From positions 124,001 to 188,000 of the forward strand of contig NZ_BAAAPC010000012.1 of the NCBI RefSeq assembly GCF_039530945.1: a stretch of DNA of 64,000 bases. Reading direction: 5' to 3'. The translations under genes and the position numbers were made by a program. The notes under the pieces were generated by a model. That model was not told the origin of the DNA, did not search any database, and saw only the letters and a program-made list of their open reading frames with translations. The stretch's first letter is position 1; every line of letters starts with the position of its first letter. The stretch comes from Nocardiopsis_C rhodophaea (lineage in GTDB: Bacteria > Actinomycetota > Actinomycetes > Streptosporangiales > Streptosporangiaceae). Below, in pieces: positions 17,184 to 28,384 of this stretch.

Positions 17184-18263
17184 ATGGTGCGAGAAGCAGA
17201 CGTTCCCCGAATCGACGTTCCGAGCGCGGGCGTCTTCCAGGCCGAGGCCGATCGCTACGACGGCCGGATGGCCTACCGCCGCAGCGGTCGGAGCGGGCTG
17301 GACCTGCCCGAGATCTCCCTGGGGCTGTGGCAGAACTTCGGTGACAACAAGCCGCTGGCCACGCAGCGGGCGGTGCTGCGCCGCGCGTTCGACCTCGGGG
17401 TCACCCACTTCGACCTGGCCAACAACTACGGCCCGCCGCCCGGCTCGGCCGAGCTCAACTTCGGCCGGATCCTCCGCGAGGACTTCCGCGCCTACCGCGA
17501 CGAGCTGGTCATCTCCACCAAGGCCGGGTACCAGATGTGGCCCGGCCCTTACGGCAGCGGCGGCGGTTCCCGCAAGTACCTGCTCGCCAGCCTCGACCAG
17601 TCGCTGGCGCGGATGGGCCTCGACCACGTCGACATCTTCTACAGCCACTGCGCCGACCCCACGACCCCGCTCGAAGAGACGATGTCGGCCCTGGACACCG
17701 CCGTGAAGTCGGGCAAGGCGCTGTACGCGGGCATCTCCTCCTACTCCGCCGAGCGCACCGCCGAGGCCGCGGCGATCCTCCGCGAGATGGGCACCCCGCT
17801 GCTGATCCACCAGCCCTCCTACTCGATGGTCAACCGGTGGATCGAGGACCAGAACCTCCTCGATGTCCTGGAACGCGAGGGCGTCGGCTGCATCGTCTTC
17901 TCCCCGCTGGCCCAAGGCCTGCTGACCGACCGCTACCTGCACGGCGTCCCCGAGGACTCCCGCCTGCGCACCGGCAAGGCCTTCAAGCCGGACTGGCTGA
18001 CCGACGAGACCCTGAACCGCGTCCGCGCCCTCAACGACATCGCCCACCGCCGCGGCCAGTCCCTGGCTCAACTCGCCATCAGCTGGGCACTCCGCGATAA
18101 CCGAGTGACATCGGCCCTCATCGGCGCCAGCAGCGTCGAACAACTGGAAGCCAACGTCGCAGCGGTCCGCGGCCCGCGCCTCACGGAGGACGAGCTGACC
18201 GAGATCGACAAGTACGCGGTCGACCTCGGCGTCAACATCTGGCAGCGCTCAAGCGACAGCTGA
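17184..18263 (+). CDS. Aldo/keto reductase (YghZ/Kvbeta-like)
   Basis: 359 residues from ATG 17184 (GGGAGG nine bases upstream; ATG 17175 also in frame). It is a TIM-barrel NADPH-dependent reductase. The catalytic tetrad is visible: Asp and Tyr in HFDLANNYG, Lys in ISTKAGY, His in FYSHCADP. The C-terminal cofactor site is RVTSALIGASSVEQLEANV. Closest in style to L-glyceraldehyde-3-phosphate reductase YghZ, judged from the MAYRRSGRSGLDLPEISLG opening. It probably detoxifies aldehydes. It stands alone. Confidence 0.88.
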   Translation: MVREADVPRIDVPSAGVFQAEADRYDGRMAYRRSGRSGLDLPEISLGLWQNFGDNKPLATQRAVLRRAFDLGVTHFDLANNYGPPPGSAELNFGRILREDFRAYRDELVISTKAGYQMWPGPYGSGGGSRKYLLASLDQSLARMGLDHVDIFYSHCADPTTPLEETMSALDTAVKSGKALYAGISSYSAERTAEAAAILREMGTPLLIHQPSYSMVNRWIEDQNLLDVLEREGVGCIVFSPLAQGLLTDRYLHGVPEDSRLRTGKAFKPDWLTDETLNRVRALNDIAHRRGQSLAQLAISWALRDNRVTSALIGASSVEQLEANVAAVRGPRLTEDELTEIDKYAVDLGVNIWQRSSDS

Positions 18264-18368
18264 ACGGTGGCGCGGACGGTGTCCCTGGATGACGGCCGAA
18301 ACATGCGAAGTCCCGTCGGCCAGCCGCCTTTCCGTCCTAGCGTGGTCTTCCGTTAGGGAGGGAAGGCC

Positions 18369-18962
18369 ATGCCTGTGGAACCGCGAGAGTTGCCGACAGT
18401 CGGTGAGAAGGACGATATGCGCCAGCTGGCGTGGCGGCTCGATGTCGCCGAGGGCCTGCGGGTGGAGGTCCTCGGCGGGGCCGCCATGGTGTCGCCGTTA
18501 CCGCCGCCCAGGCACCATCTCATCGGGAATCGGATCTATGACCAGGTGAACCGGCAACTCAAGGGTCCACGCCGCGCAACGCCGTACGGACCCGGGATCG
18601 CCCCCGACGTGGAACACGGCGACTACGCGATTCCCGACCTGACGGTGGTCCCCACCGCTCGGTTGTACGAGGACACGGAGCTGGTTTCCGCGTCCGCCGT
18701 AGATCTTGTGGCGGAGGTCGTCTCCCCGCAAAACGCGCGCAGGGACACCCTGCTGCTTCCTGGGATCTACGCCGAGTGGGGAATCCCCGTCTACCTGCTC
18801 GTCGATCCGCGGACCGGAGAGATCACTGTCTTCACCGGGCCGGAGAACGGTACTTATGTCCACAGGGAACGCTTCACGTTCGGCGAGCAGGTCAGGCTGC
18901 CAACGTCGCTGGACTCGACCGTGCTGAGCAGCGCAGAGTTCCCCCGCTACGGTAAGAACTGA
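18369..18962 (+). CDS. Uma2-family putative restriction-fold protein (DUF820)
   Basis: 197 residues. It shows the Uma2 PD-(D/E)xK-like core: VEVLGGAAMVSPLPPPRHH, AIPDLTVVPTA, LVAEVVSPQNARRD, YAEWGIPVYLLVDPRTGEI. The acidic residues of PDLTVV and EVVSP are in place. The biological role of actinomycete Uma2 proteins is unsettled. The mftF-like gene follows after 7 bp, so the two are probably co-transcribed. Confidence 0.85.
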   Translation: MPVEPRELPTVGEKDDMRQLAWRLDVAEGLRVEVLGGAAMVSPLPPPRHHLIGNRIYDQVNRQLKGPRRATPYGPGIAPDVEHGDYAIPDLTVVPTARLYEDTELVSASAVDLVAEVVSPQNARRDTLLLPGIYAEWGIPVYLLVDPRTGEITVFTGPENGTYVHRERFTFGEQVRLPTSLDSTVLSSAEFPRYGKN

Positions 18963-18969
18963 GGGCCCG

Positions 18970-20445
18970 GTGCCGTCGCCCGCGTCCGTGCCTCTGCCGG
19001 AAAGTGTCGGAGTCTTCCTTGATCGCGGAATCCGGGTCATCGAGTCGGGGCGGGTGCTGATCGGTGGTTCGCCCACGCGGGTGATCCGGCTATCAGCGGC
19101 GGGGGCGCGGGCGGTGGGGCGGTGGCGGAAGGGTGACCTTCCCCGCGGGTGGGCGGAACGGGTCCTCGCACGGCGGCTGGTGGCCGCGGGAGTGGCCCAC
19201 CCCTGCGTCGATCCCCTGACGCGGCCGCCGGGCGGTGTCACTGTCGTCATCCCGGTCCGAGACCGACAACGGGAACTGAGGCGGTTGCTGGCCGCTCTCG
19301 ACGCGACCGACCCAGGTACGCCGGTCATCGTGGTGGACGACGCCTCGGCCGCGCCTGAGGCGACCGGGAACATCAGCCAGCGCTTCGGCGCCGAGGTCGT
19401 CTACCGGACCGAGCGGGGAGGTGCCGCGGCGGCACGCAACACCGGGCTGGAGCGGTGCGACACGGCGTTCGTCGCTTTCATCGATTCCGACTGCGTACCC
19501 GAGCCGGGCTGGCTGGACCGGACGCTCGCGCACCTCGCCGACCCCGTGGTCGCGGCGGCCGCCCCCCGGATTCTGGCGCTCGACAGCGGTGACGACGGAG
19601 CGCTCGCCCGCTTTGAGGCCGCCCGTTCGCCCCTGGACATGGGGCCGGACCCGGCGAGCGTCGGCCCCGGTGGCCCGGTCTCCTATGTCCCCTCCGCCGC
19701 CTTGGTCGTCCGCCGCGAGGCCTGCCCCGGTGGGTTCGATGCGGACATGCCGGTGGGAGAGGACGTCGACCTGGTCTGGCGGCTCACCGACGCGGGATGG
19801 GCGGTGCGCTATGAGCCCACCGCGACCGTCCGGCACGACCACCGGCTGCGGCTCGGGGCACTGCTCGCCCGCCGCTTCGACTACGGCACCTCGGCCGGGC
19901 CGCTGGCCGCTCGGCACGGCGACCGGGTGGCACCCGCCGTCATCTCGCCGTGGAGCGCCGCCATCCTCGGTCTGATGCTGGCCGGACGGCCAGCTGCGGC
20001 CGCCGCCCTGACGGTCACGGCGATCGGCCTGCTGGCTCGCAGGTTGTCCGGGATCCGGTCGCCGGTGCCGGAAGCGGCACGGATGGTCGGCCTCGGCACG
20101 CTCGGCTCGGCGCGGGGGATGCTCTTCGCGATGGGACGCGTCTGGACTCCAGCGGTTCTGGCGGCGGTCGTCCTGACCGCCGTCCGCTCGCCGCGTGCTG
20201 CCGCGCTGGCCGGCGGCGCGCTGGCCCTTCCGCACGTCGTGGAGTGGCGGCGGTGCCGACCCGCTCTGGATCCCGCACGCTGGACAGGGGTCGGCCTGAC
20301 CGCCGACGCAGCCTATGCCGCCGGAGTGTGGCGCGGCGCCATCCGCGAACGCACCCTCGTGCCTCTCCTCCCACGCCTCAGTACAGCGCTGCCACGTCCC
20401 CACTCGGACACGACGGGCGGATCGCCGCGATCCACACCCGCATAA
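18970..20445 (+). CDS. mftF: Mycofactocin-system glycosyltransferase (MftF-like)
   Basis: 491 residues from GTG 18970. The N-terminus LPESVGVFLDRGIRVIESGRVLIGGSPTRVIRLS is typical of MftF (quoted in parts: LDRGIRVIESG, GGSPTRVIRLS). A GT2 domain follows: VTVVIPVRDRQ, DXD-type FIDSDC, and GEDVDLVWRL. Several hydrophobic segments close the protein. MftF adds beta-1,4-glucose units to premycofactocin, a redox cofactor of NDMA-dependent dehydrogenases; such a dehydrogenase lies next at 20565. No mftA-E genes are in the window. Confidence 0.85.
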   Translation: MPSPASVPLPESVGVFLDRGIRVIESGRVLIGGSPTRVIRLSAAGARAVGRWRKGDLPRGWAERVLARRLVAAGVAHPCVDPLTRPPGGVTVVIPVRDRQRELRRLLAALDATDPGTPVIVVDDASAAPEATGNISQRFGAEVVYRTERGGAAAARNTGLERCDTAFVAFIDSDCVPEPGWLDRTLAHLADPVVAAAAPRILALDSGDDGALARFEAARSPLDMGPDPASVGPGGPVSYVPSAALVVRREACPGGFDADMPVGEDVDLVWRLTDAGWAVRYEPTATVRHDHRLRLGALLARRFDYGTSAGPLAARHGDRVAPAVISPWSAAILGLMLAGRPAAAAALTVTAIGLLARRLSGIRSPVPEAARMVGLGTLGSARGMLFAMGRVWTPAVLAAVVLTAVRSPRAAALAGGALALPHVVEWRRCRPALDPARWTGVGLTADAAYAAGVWRGAIRERTLVPLLPRLSTALPRPHSDTTGGSPRSTPA

Positions 20446-20564
20446 TAGGGCTGTTGACACTCCCCGAACCCCGGTGGTGCACTGAAATCCGGCCTGCTGA
20501 ACCGGCACTTGCCTGGCGCGACGCTGCTCATCTCGTCCTTCCGTAGGGAAAGGCCCTCCTCACG

Positions 20565-21683
20565 ATGATGAAGACTCACGCCGCCGCCCTGACCAAGCAG
20601 CCGGGACGCTGGGAGGTCATCGAGGTCGATCTCGCGCCTCCCCAGGTGGGGGAGGTTCTAGTCCGGTTCAAGGCCGCCGGGCTGTGCCATTCCGACGAAC
20701 ACGCCGCCACCGGCGACATGCCGATCGGCCGTACCCCCTTCATCGGCGGCCACGAGGGCGCCGGCGTCGTCGAGGAGGTCGGCCCGGGGGTCACCCGGTT
20801 CGCTGTGGGCGACAGGGTGGCCACGAAGTTCGTGCCGAGCTGCGGGTTCTGCGCCTCCTGCTACGCGGGCAATATGAACCTGTGCGACCTCGGCATGTAC
20901 GCACTTGCCGGGTGCATGCCCGACGGCACCTACCGCGCCTCCTACAAGGGCGAGGACGTCGCCCAGATGACCATGGTCGGCACGTTCGCCCAGCGCGCCG
21001 TCGCCTCCGAGTACTCTCTGGTCAAGATCCCCGACGACGTTTCCTACGAGGTCGCCGCCCTGGTGAGCTGCGGGGTGGCCACCGGTTGGGGGTCGGCGGA
21101 GAACGGCGCGCAGGTCACCCATGGCGACACCGTCATCGTGATGGGGGTCGGAGGTGTCGGCATCAACGCGGTGCAGGGCGCGGCCGCGCGCGGCGCGGCG
21201 TGCGTGATCGCCGTCGATCCGGTGGAGTTCAAGCGGGAGCAGGCGCTGCTCTTCGGCGCCACACACGCGTTCGCCGACATCGGCGATGCGGCCGACTTCG
21301 CGCGGCTGGTCACCAATGGCCAGGGAGCCGACTCCGCGATCGTCTGCGTGGGCGTCACCACGGGCGACCATGTGGCGCAGGCCTTTTCGGCGATCGCCAA
21401 GCGGTCCACGGTGGTGGTTACCGGCATCGGTGACTCCAGCGCGGCCGGGCTCCCGGTGAACCTCTGGGAGCTGTCGATGATGGAGAAGCGGATCCAGGGC
21501 GTCCTGTTCGGCATGGGCAATCCCGGGGCCGAGGTGCCGCGCCTCCTGGAGATGTACAAGGCGGGGCGGCTCCGGCTCGATGAGCTGGTCACGCGTCGGT
21601 ACTCCCTGGGCGAGATCAACACGGGATATCAGGATATGTACGACGGCAAGAACATCCGCGGAGTCATCGTGCACGAGGAATAA
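20565..21683 (+). CDS. NDMA-dependent alcohol dehydrogenase (mycofactocin-type)
   Basis: 372 residues (ATG 20565 or 20568). It is a zinc-containing medium-chain dehydrogenase: catalytic ligands in AGLCHSDEHAATGD and GGHEGAGVVEEVG, structural zinc cysteines in SCGFCASCYAGNMNLCD, nucleotide fold VIVMGVGGVGINAVQGAA. The version with KTHAAALTKQPGRWEVIEVDL at the start and GCMPDGTYRASYKGEDV in the middle is the NDMA-dependent subfamily with tightly held nicotinamide, re-oxidised through mycofactocin. It oxidises alcohols or formaldehyde-type substrates. The MftF-like gene upstream supports this. Confidence 0.9.
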   Translation: MMKTHAAALTKQPGRWEVIEVDLAPPQVGEVLVRFKAAGLCHSDEHAATGDMPIGRTPFIGGHEGAGVVEEVGPGVTRFAVGDRVATKFVPSCGFCASCYAGNMNLCDLGMYALAGCMPDGTYRASYKGEDVAQMTMVGTFAQRAVASEYSLVKIPDDVSYEVAALVSCGVATGWGSAENGAQVTHGDTVIVMGVGGVGINAVQGAAARGAACVIAVDPVEFKREQALLFGATHAFADIGDAADFARLVTNGQGADSAIVCVGVTTGDHVAQAFSAIAKRSTVVVTGIGDSSAAGLPVNLWELSMMEKRIQGVLFGMGNPGAEVPRLLEMYKAGRLRLDELVTRRYSLGEINTGYQDMYDGKNIRGVIVHEE

Positions 21684-22127
21684 GTACGATTTTTTCCGCG
21701 TCTCGCGGGTTTGTCTGAAACGGCGGGTTAGACGCATATTCCGGAACGGAAATCATGGTCGCGTGCGGGGTTGCGACCAGAACGGTAAACTCTCGGCAAT
21801 GAACTATCTACCCGCTGTTAATGCCCCTTGTGGGACGCGTGCGAAGTGGCGGAACTCCGTTCCCGTTGCGCTTTCTTGATGTCTCAGTGACCGTCCGGTG
21901 TCTAGAAATGTCCCAAACTCGGGTGAATTCGGATCACGGACCGTGACCCCGATTTGTGTACGTTTCGGTTGCCGTCGGGAGCTGATCCTTGCCGGTGGCG
22001 CGGGACGCAGGCCTCATGTGCGCAGGAGCGTGAGACCGTCGTGCCCCAGTCGCCGAGGTTCGCCGGACGGACACCGCAAGCGTTTGGCAGGCGAACCGCT
22101 CAGGGCGATTAGTGGGGGAGGCCCCAA
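21684..22127. other. AT-richer intergenic region before the peptide transporter operon
   Basis: 443 bp without a credible gene. It carries the palindrome at 21934-21946 and an inverted repeat GGTCGC/GCGACC near 21757-21780. It is presumably the promoter region of the dpp-type operon. Confidence 0.3.
21934..21946. promoter_or_regulatory. 13-bp palindrome TCACGGACCGTGA
   Basis: Perfect 6-1-6 dyad, extended by GG/CC beyond one mismatch on each side, 182 bp before the first permease gene. It is a likely operator; the regulator is not identified in the window. Confidence 0.45.
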
Positions 22128-23111
22128 TTGGGGATGTTCCTGGTCAGGCGATTGGTCAACTATGTGGTGTTGATCTTTCTGGCGTCCTCCTTCGCCTACC
22201 TCCTCGCGGCCACCACGCTCGACCCCCGCAGCAACTTCGAGCAGCTGCAGCCCAAGCCCAGCCAGCAGGCCATCGAACGCGAGCTCAACGACCTCAACCT
22301 GAACGACCGGACCCCCCTCGTCCAGCGCTACGCCACCTGGGTCGGCGGCCTCGCTCAGGGCGACTTCGGCCAGACCATCCAGGGCGACAGCGTCAACGAG
22401 GCCGTCGCCCGCAAGGCCGGGGTCACGCTCCGGCTGATCGTGGCCGGCACCATCATCGGCTGCACAGTCGGCGTCGCGATGGGCGCCTACGCGGCGGTCC
22501 GCCAGTACCGGGGATTCGACAAGGTCGCCACGGTCCTCGCCTTCTTCGTTCTGGCGATTCCCACCGTCGTCATCGCGGTCACCCTGCAGGTACTCGCCGT
22601 CCACATCAACGACCTGCTCGGCTTCTCGTTCTTCCAGTACGGAGGCGAATACACCGCCGATCTGCAGGGCGGATTCTGGGTCAGGTTCGGCGACCGCGTC
22701 CAGCACGCCATTCTTCCCACCCTGACCCTGGCGCTGACCCTATTCGCGGCGTTCAGCCGCTACCAGCGCAATATGATGCTTGACGTGCTCAGCGCCGACT
22801 TCGTGCGCACCGCGATGGCCAAGGGACTCACCCGCAAGGCCGCGCTGCTCAAGCACGCGCTCCGCACCGCGATGATCCCGACGATCACGTATTTCACCTT
22901 CACGTTCGGCATTCTGCTGGCCGGAGCGACATTCACCGAGAAGATCTACGGCTGGCACGGTATGGGGGCCTGGGTCGTGGACTCCATCGCCACCAATGAC
23001 GTGCACTCAGTCGCCGCGGTCACCTGTTTCATGGCCGTGTGCGTCATGGCGGCCTCCTTCCTCTCCGACATCCTCTACGCGTGGCTGGACCCGCGGGTCC
23101 GGGTGAGCTGA
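22128..23111 (+). CDS. dppB: Peptide/oligopeptide ABC transporter permease (DppB type)
   Basis: 327 residues. TTG 22128 has GGGGGAGG six bases upstream; ATG 22134 is the alternative. Six membrane helices, first one FLVRRLVNYVVLIFLASSFAY. The cytoplasmic EAA-type loop reads DFVRTAMAKGLTRKAALLKH, and the end GAWVVDSIATNDVHSV is typical of DppB/OppB. It is the first gene of a four-gene operon (B, C, DF, A) for uptake of peptides or related solutes. Confidence 0.9.
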   Translation: MGMFLVRRLVNYVVLIFLASSFAYLLAATTLDPRSNFEQLQPKPSQQAIERELNDLNLNDRTPLVQRYATWVGGLAQGDFGQTIQGDSVNEAVARKAGVTLRLIVAGTIIGCTVGVAMGAYAAVRQYRGFDKVATVLAFFVLAIPTVVIAVTLQVLAVHINDLLGFSFFQYGGEYTADLQGGFWVRFGDRVQHAILPTLTLALTLFAAFSRYQRNMMLDVLSADFVRTAMAKGLTRKAALLKHALRTAMIPTITYFTFTFGILLAGATFTEKIYGWHGMGAWVVDSIATNDVHSVAAVTCFMAVCVMAASFLSDILYAWLDPRVRVS

Positions 23112-23298
23112 GTATGGATCTCGCCATCGACCTCGCCCCGCGCGGCGTGCCCGCCCGCCTCGGCGGCCTCGGCACGCCGTCGTCCCGGCCGCAGTGGACC
23201 CCTGGGGAGGCGGCGCGCCTGGGCCCGCCGCACCCCCCGCCCGCCGATCGCACGCATCCTCGTTCCCGTCCCCACCGGAAAGCGTTGGAGAAGACCTC

Positions 23299-24210
23299 AT
23301 GAGCATGTCCGCCGAACGCGTCGAAGACCCTGTCGGAGGCGCCGACACGCCCACACGGGTCTCCGGCCGGTGGTCGGCCGTGCTGAACGAGGCGCTGCGG
23401 GCCCGCCGTGTCCTGATCGGTATCGCCATCATCATCGGCCTGGTGCTCCTCGCCTGGGTGGGCCCCCTGATCAGCCCATGGGACTTCTCCCAGCGCGACT
23501 TCGGCGCCTTCCGCAGCCCGCCCTCGCTCGACCACTGGTTCGGCACCGGCAGCACGGGGCGCGATATCTTCACCCTCACCATGGTGGGCCTGCAGAAGTC
23601 CATCATCATCGGCCTGCTCGCGGCGGTCATCACGACCGCGCTGGCGGCCGTCGTCGGCGCGTTCGCCGGGTACTTCCTCGGCGTCACCGACAAGGTTCTG
23701 ATGTGGATCACCGACCTGTTCCTGGTGCTGCCCAGCTTCCTGATCCTGGCGATCCTCTACCCGGCGCTGCGCGACAGCGGCTGGCTGGTTTTCGTGATCC
23801 TGCTCGCGGGGCTCATGTGGATGGTCACCGCCAAGATGGTGCGCGGCATGACGATCTCGCTGAAGGAACGCGAGTACGTGCTGGCCGCACGCTACATGGG
23901 CGTGCCCCACTACAAGATCATCTTCCGCCACATCCTCCCCAACATGTCCTCGCTGCTGATCGTCGACGCCACCATCAACGTCAGCTCGGCGATCATCCTG
24001 GAGACCGCGCTCTCCTACTTCGGATTCGGTGTCCAGCCGCCCGACGTCTCCCTGGGCTCCCTGATCGCCGACGGGTCCAAGGAGGCACTCGCCTTCCCCT
24101 GGACATTCTGGTTCTGCACCGGTCTGCTCGTCCTCCTCGTGCTGGCGGTCAACCTCATCGGCGACGGCCTGCGCGACGCCCTCGACCCCCAGACCAAGCG
24201 CAGGTCGTGA
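23299..24210 (+). CDS. dppC: Peptide/oligopeptide ABC transporter permease (DppC type)
   Basis: 303 residues from ATG 23299 with GGAGAAG upstream. A cytoplasmic N-terminus precedes a first helix (VLIGIAIIIGLVLLAWVG), then the DppC signature DHWFGTGSTGRDIFT, the EAA loop EREYVLAARYMGVPHYK and five more helices. It pairs with DppB to form the membrane pore. A 187-bp spacer separates it from dppB. That spacer has an open proline-rich frame (23114-23302) whose TGA overlaps this ATG; I regard it as doubtful. Confidence 0.9.
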   Translation: MSMSAERVEDPVGGADTPTRVSGRWSAVLNEALRARRVLIGIAIIIGLVLLAWVGPLISPWDFSQRDFGAFRSPPSLDHWFGTGSTGRDIFTLTMVGLQKSIIIGLLAAVITTALAAVVGAFAGYFLGVTDKVLMWITDLFLVLPSFLILAILYPALRDSGWLVFVILLAGLMWMVTAKMVRGMTISLKEREYVLAARYMGVPHYKIIFRHILPNMSSLLIVDATINVSSAIILETALSYFGFGVQPPDVSLGSLIADGSKEALAFPWTFWFCTGLLVLLVLAVNLIGDGLRDALDPQTKRRS

Positions 24211-24226
24211 GCGGCCCCACCGAGCT

Positions 24227-26386
<2,160 letters not shown>

Positions 26387-26455
26387 CCACCTTCGGGCGG
26401 GCGCTTCGCGCCTACCCCGAGGCCCCCCACAGAGAATCAGTAGGGAGTTTTTCCC

Positions 26456-28168
26456 ATGACAGTGAGACGAGCGGCGAAGCTGGCCGCGCCCGTCCTCGCC
26501 CTGGCCCTCGCGGCCGCGGCGTGCGGCGGTGGTGGCGACAGCGGAAACGACGAGACGCTCGCCGACATCCCCGCGTCTGACATCAACGCGACCGACCGCG
26601 CCGACCTGAAAGAGGGCGGCACGTTCCACTGGGGGATCAACGAGTTCCCCACCCAGTACCAGCGCTTCCACACCCAGGGGAACCTGGGCAACGTCGAGCG
26701 GATCGCATCGGCCGTGCTGCCCCGCGCACACTATTACGACGATGCCGGCGACCCGCACCCCGACGAGAACTACGTGAAGAAGAGCGAGATCAGCGACGAC
26801 GGTAAGACGCTGACCTTCGAGCTCAACCCCGACGCCACATGGTCCAACGGCGAGCCGATCACCTGGGAGGACTACGCGGCCCAGGCCGAGACGATCGGGG
26901 GACACCGCAAGAACGCCGCGAAGTTCAAGATCGGTGACGCGACCGGCTACGACCGCATCGAGAAGACCGAGAAGGGCAAGGACAAATTCGAGGTCGTTTT
27001 CACCTTCAGCACGCCCTTCGGTGAATGGCCGCGCCTCTTCGACAACCTGTACCCCAAGGAGTACATGGAGGACCCGAAAAAGTTCAACGAGGCCTACGAG
27101 CACGACTTCCCGGTCACCGCGGGTCCCTTCGGCGACGTCGAGTTCGACAAGACGAAGGAGACCGTCACCGTCAACAAGGACGAGGACTGGTGGGGCGAGC
27201 CGGCGATGCTGGACTCGATCGTCTTCCACCACTACGCCAACGACGCCCTTGGCGGCGTTATGGACAACGGGGAGATCGACGGCTTCTACCTCGGCTACGA
27301 CGCCGCCGCCTACGACCGGCTGAAGGATAAGGACGGCATCCGGATCACCCACGCGATCGACAACGCGTACCGGCACCTCACCATGAACGGCGGCAAGGGC
27401 CGGATCCTGGAGGACACCAAGGTCCGCAACGCCGTCGTGCACGGTATCGACCGCGCCCAGATGGCTAAGGCGACCCTGGACGGGGTCGAGTGGACCACCG
27501 ACCCGACGGCGAACCGCCTGATCCGGTCCACGCAGACCGGCTTCCAGGACAACAGCGAGGGCTACGGCGAGTACGACCCGGAGAAGGCCGCCGAGCTCCT
27601 CGACGAGGCCGGGTGGACCCAGGAGGCCGACGGCGAGACCCGCACCAAGGACGGCAAGAAGCTGGAGCTCCACTGGGTCATCCCGTCGGGCCTCCAGAAC
27701 ACCGCGGACGAGGCCGAGATCGCGAAGGGCCAGCTCCAGGAGATCGGCATCAAGGTCGACGTCGATACCGTCCCGAACAACGCGTTCTTCGAGGACTACA
27801 TCGTTCCCGGCAACTACGACGCCACGACCTTCGTCTACTCCAGCATCAACCCGTACGCCGGCTACTCCCAGGAGAACTTCGCCGGACCGGTGGGGAAGGA
27901 CGACGAGGGCAACGTGAACTGGGGTAACAACCTCCACTTCTTCACCACCGACGAGATCCGGGACTCCTTCGAGAAAATGACTCAGGAGACCGACCCGGAG
28001 AAGTACACCGAGCTCGCCAACAAGATCGACCGGATCCTCTGGGAGCAGAGCATGGCGGTGCCGCTCTTCCAGCGTCCGGGCACCTACGCGGTCAAGGAGG
28101 AGATCGCCAACTGGGGCGCCAACGGCCTCGGCAGCATCCACTACGAGGACATCGGCTTCGTGAAGTAG
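26456..28168 (+). CDS. dppA: Peptide ABC transporter substrate-binding lipoprotein (DppA/SBP_bac_5)
   Basis: 570 residues, GGGAG upstream of ATG 26456. A signal peptide ends in lipobox LAAAAC (Cys 23), then Gly/Asp-rich linker. The SBP family 5 fold is shown by LKEGGTFHWGINEFPTQ, EPITWEDYAAQAETI-like, VRNAVVHGIDRAQMAK and PEKAAELLDEAGW. It captures peptides or other solutes outside the cell and delivers them to DppB/C. It is last in the operon, before a strong hairpin. Confidence 0.9.
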   Translation: MTVRRAAKLAAPVLALALAAAACGGGGDSGNDETLADIPASDINATDRADLKEGGTFHWGINEFPTQYQRFHTQGNLGNVERIASAVLPRAHYYDDAGDPHPDENYVKKSEISDDGKTLTFELNPDATWSNGEPITWEDYAAQAETIGGHRKNAAKFKIGDATGYDRIEKTEKGKDKFEVVFTFSTPFGEWPRLFDNLYPKEYMEDPKKFNEAYEHDFPVTAGPFGDVEFDKTKETVTVNKDEDWWGEPAMLDSIVFHHYANDALGGVMDNGEIDGFYLGYDAAAYDRLKDKDGIRITHAIDNAYRHLTMNGGKGRILEDTKVRNAVVHGIDRAQMAKATLDGVEWTTDPTANRLIRSTQTGFQDNSEGYGEYDPEKAAELLDEAGWTQEADGETRTKDGKKLELHWVIPSGLQNTADEAEIAKGQLQEIGIKVDVDTVPNNAFFEDYIVPGNYDATTFVYSSINPYAGYSQENFAGPVGKDDEGNVNWGNNLHFFTTDEIRDSFEKMTQETDPEKYTELANKIDRILWEQSMAVPLFQRPGTYAVKEEIANWGANGLGSIHYEDIGFVK

Positions 28169-28194
28169 CCACGCGGCCGCCCTCACCTGCGACG

Positions 28195-28226
28195 ACTGCC
28201 CCCACCGGAAACCCGGTGGGGGCAGT
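28195..28226 (+). terminator. Terminator hairpin of the peptide transporter operon
   Basis: ACTGCCCCCACCGG and CCGGTGGGGGCAGT form a perfect 14-bp stem with an AAAC loop, 27 bp after the dppA stop. No long T-tract follows. Confidence 0.75.
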
Positions 28227-28384
28227 GCGCGTTCGTGTTCCAGGCCGACACCCACGGTTCCCTCACTCTCGGCGACCCATTCCGCGCGTTCCGGCGCGCC
28301 CGAAAGCTGAAGTGGGAGGCGCGGTGATGGAATAGACCGTGGACGCCTTCCGGTGTGAACCAGACCCACGAGGTGCGACTTCCG

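Noticed and set aside
19093..20508. Long minus-strand frame opposite the glycosyltransferase
   Set aside because: No protein-like pattern; MftF motifs on the plus strand decide.
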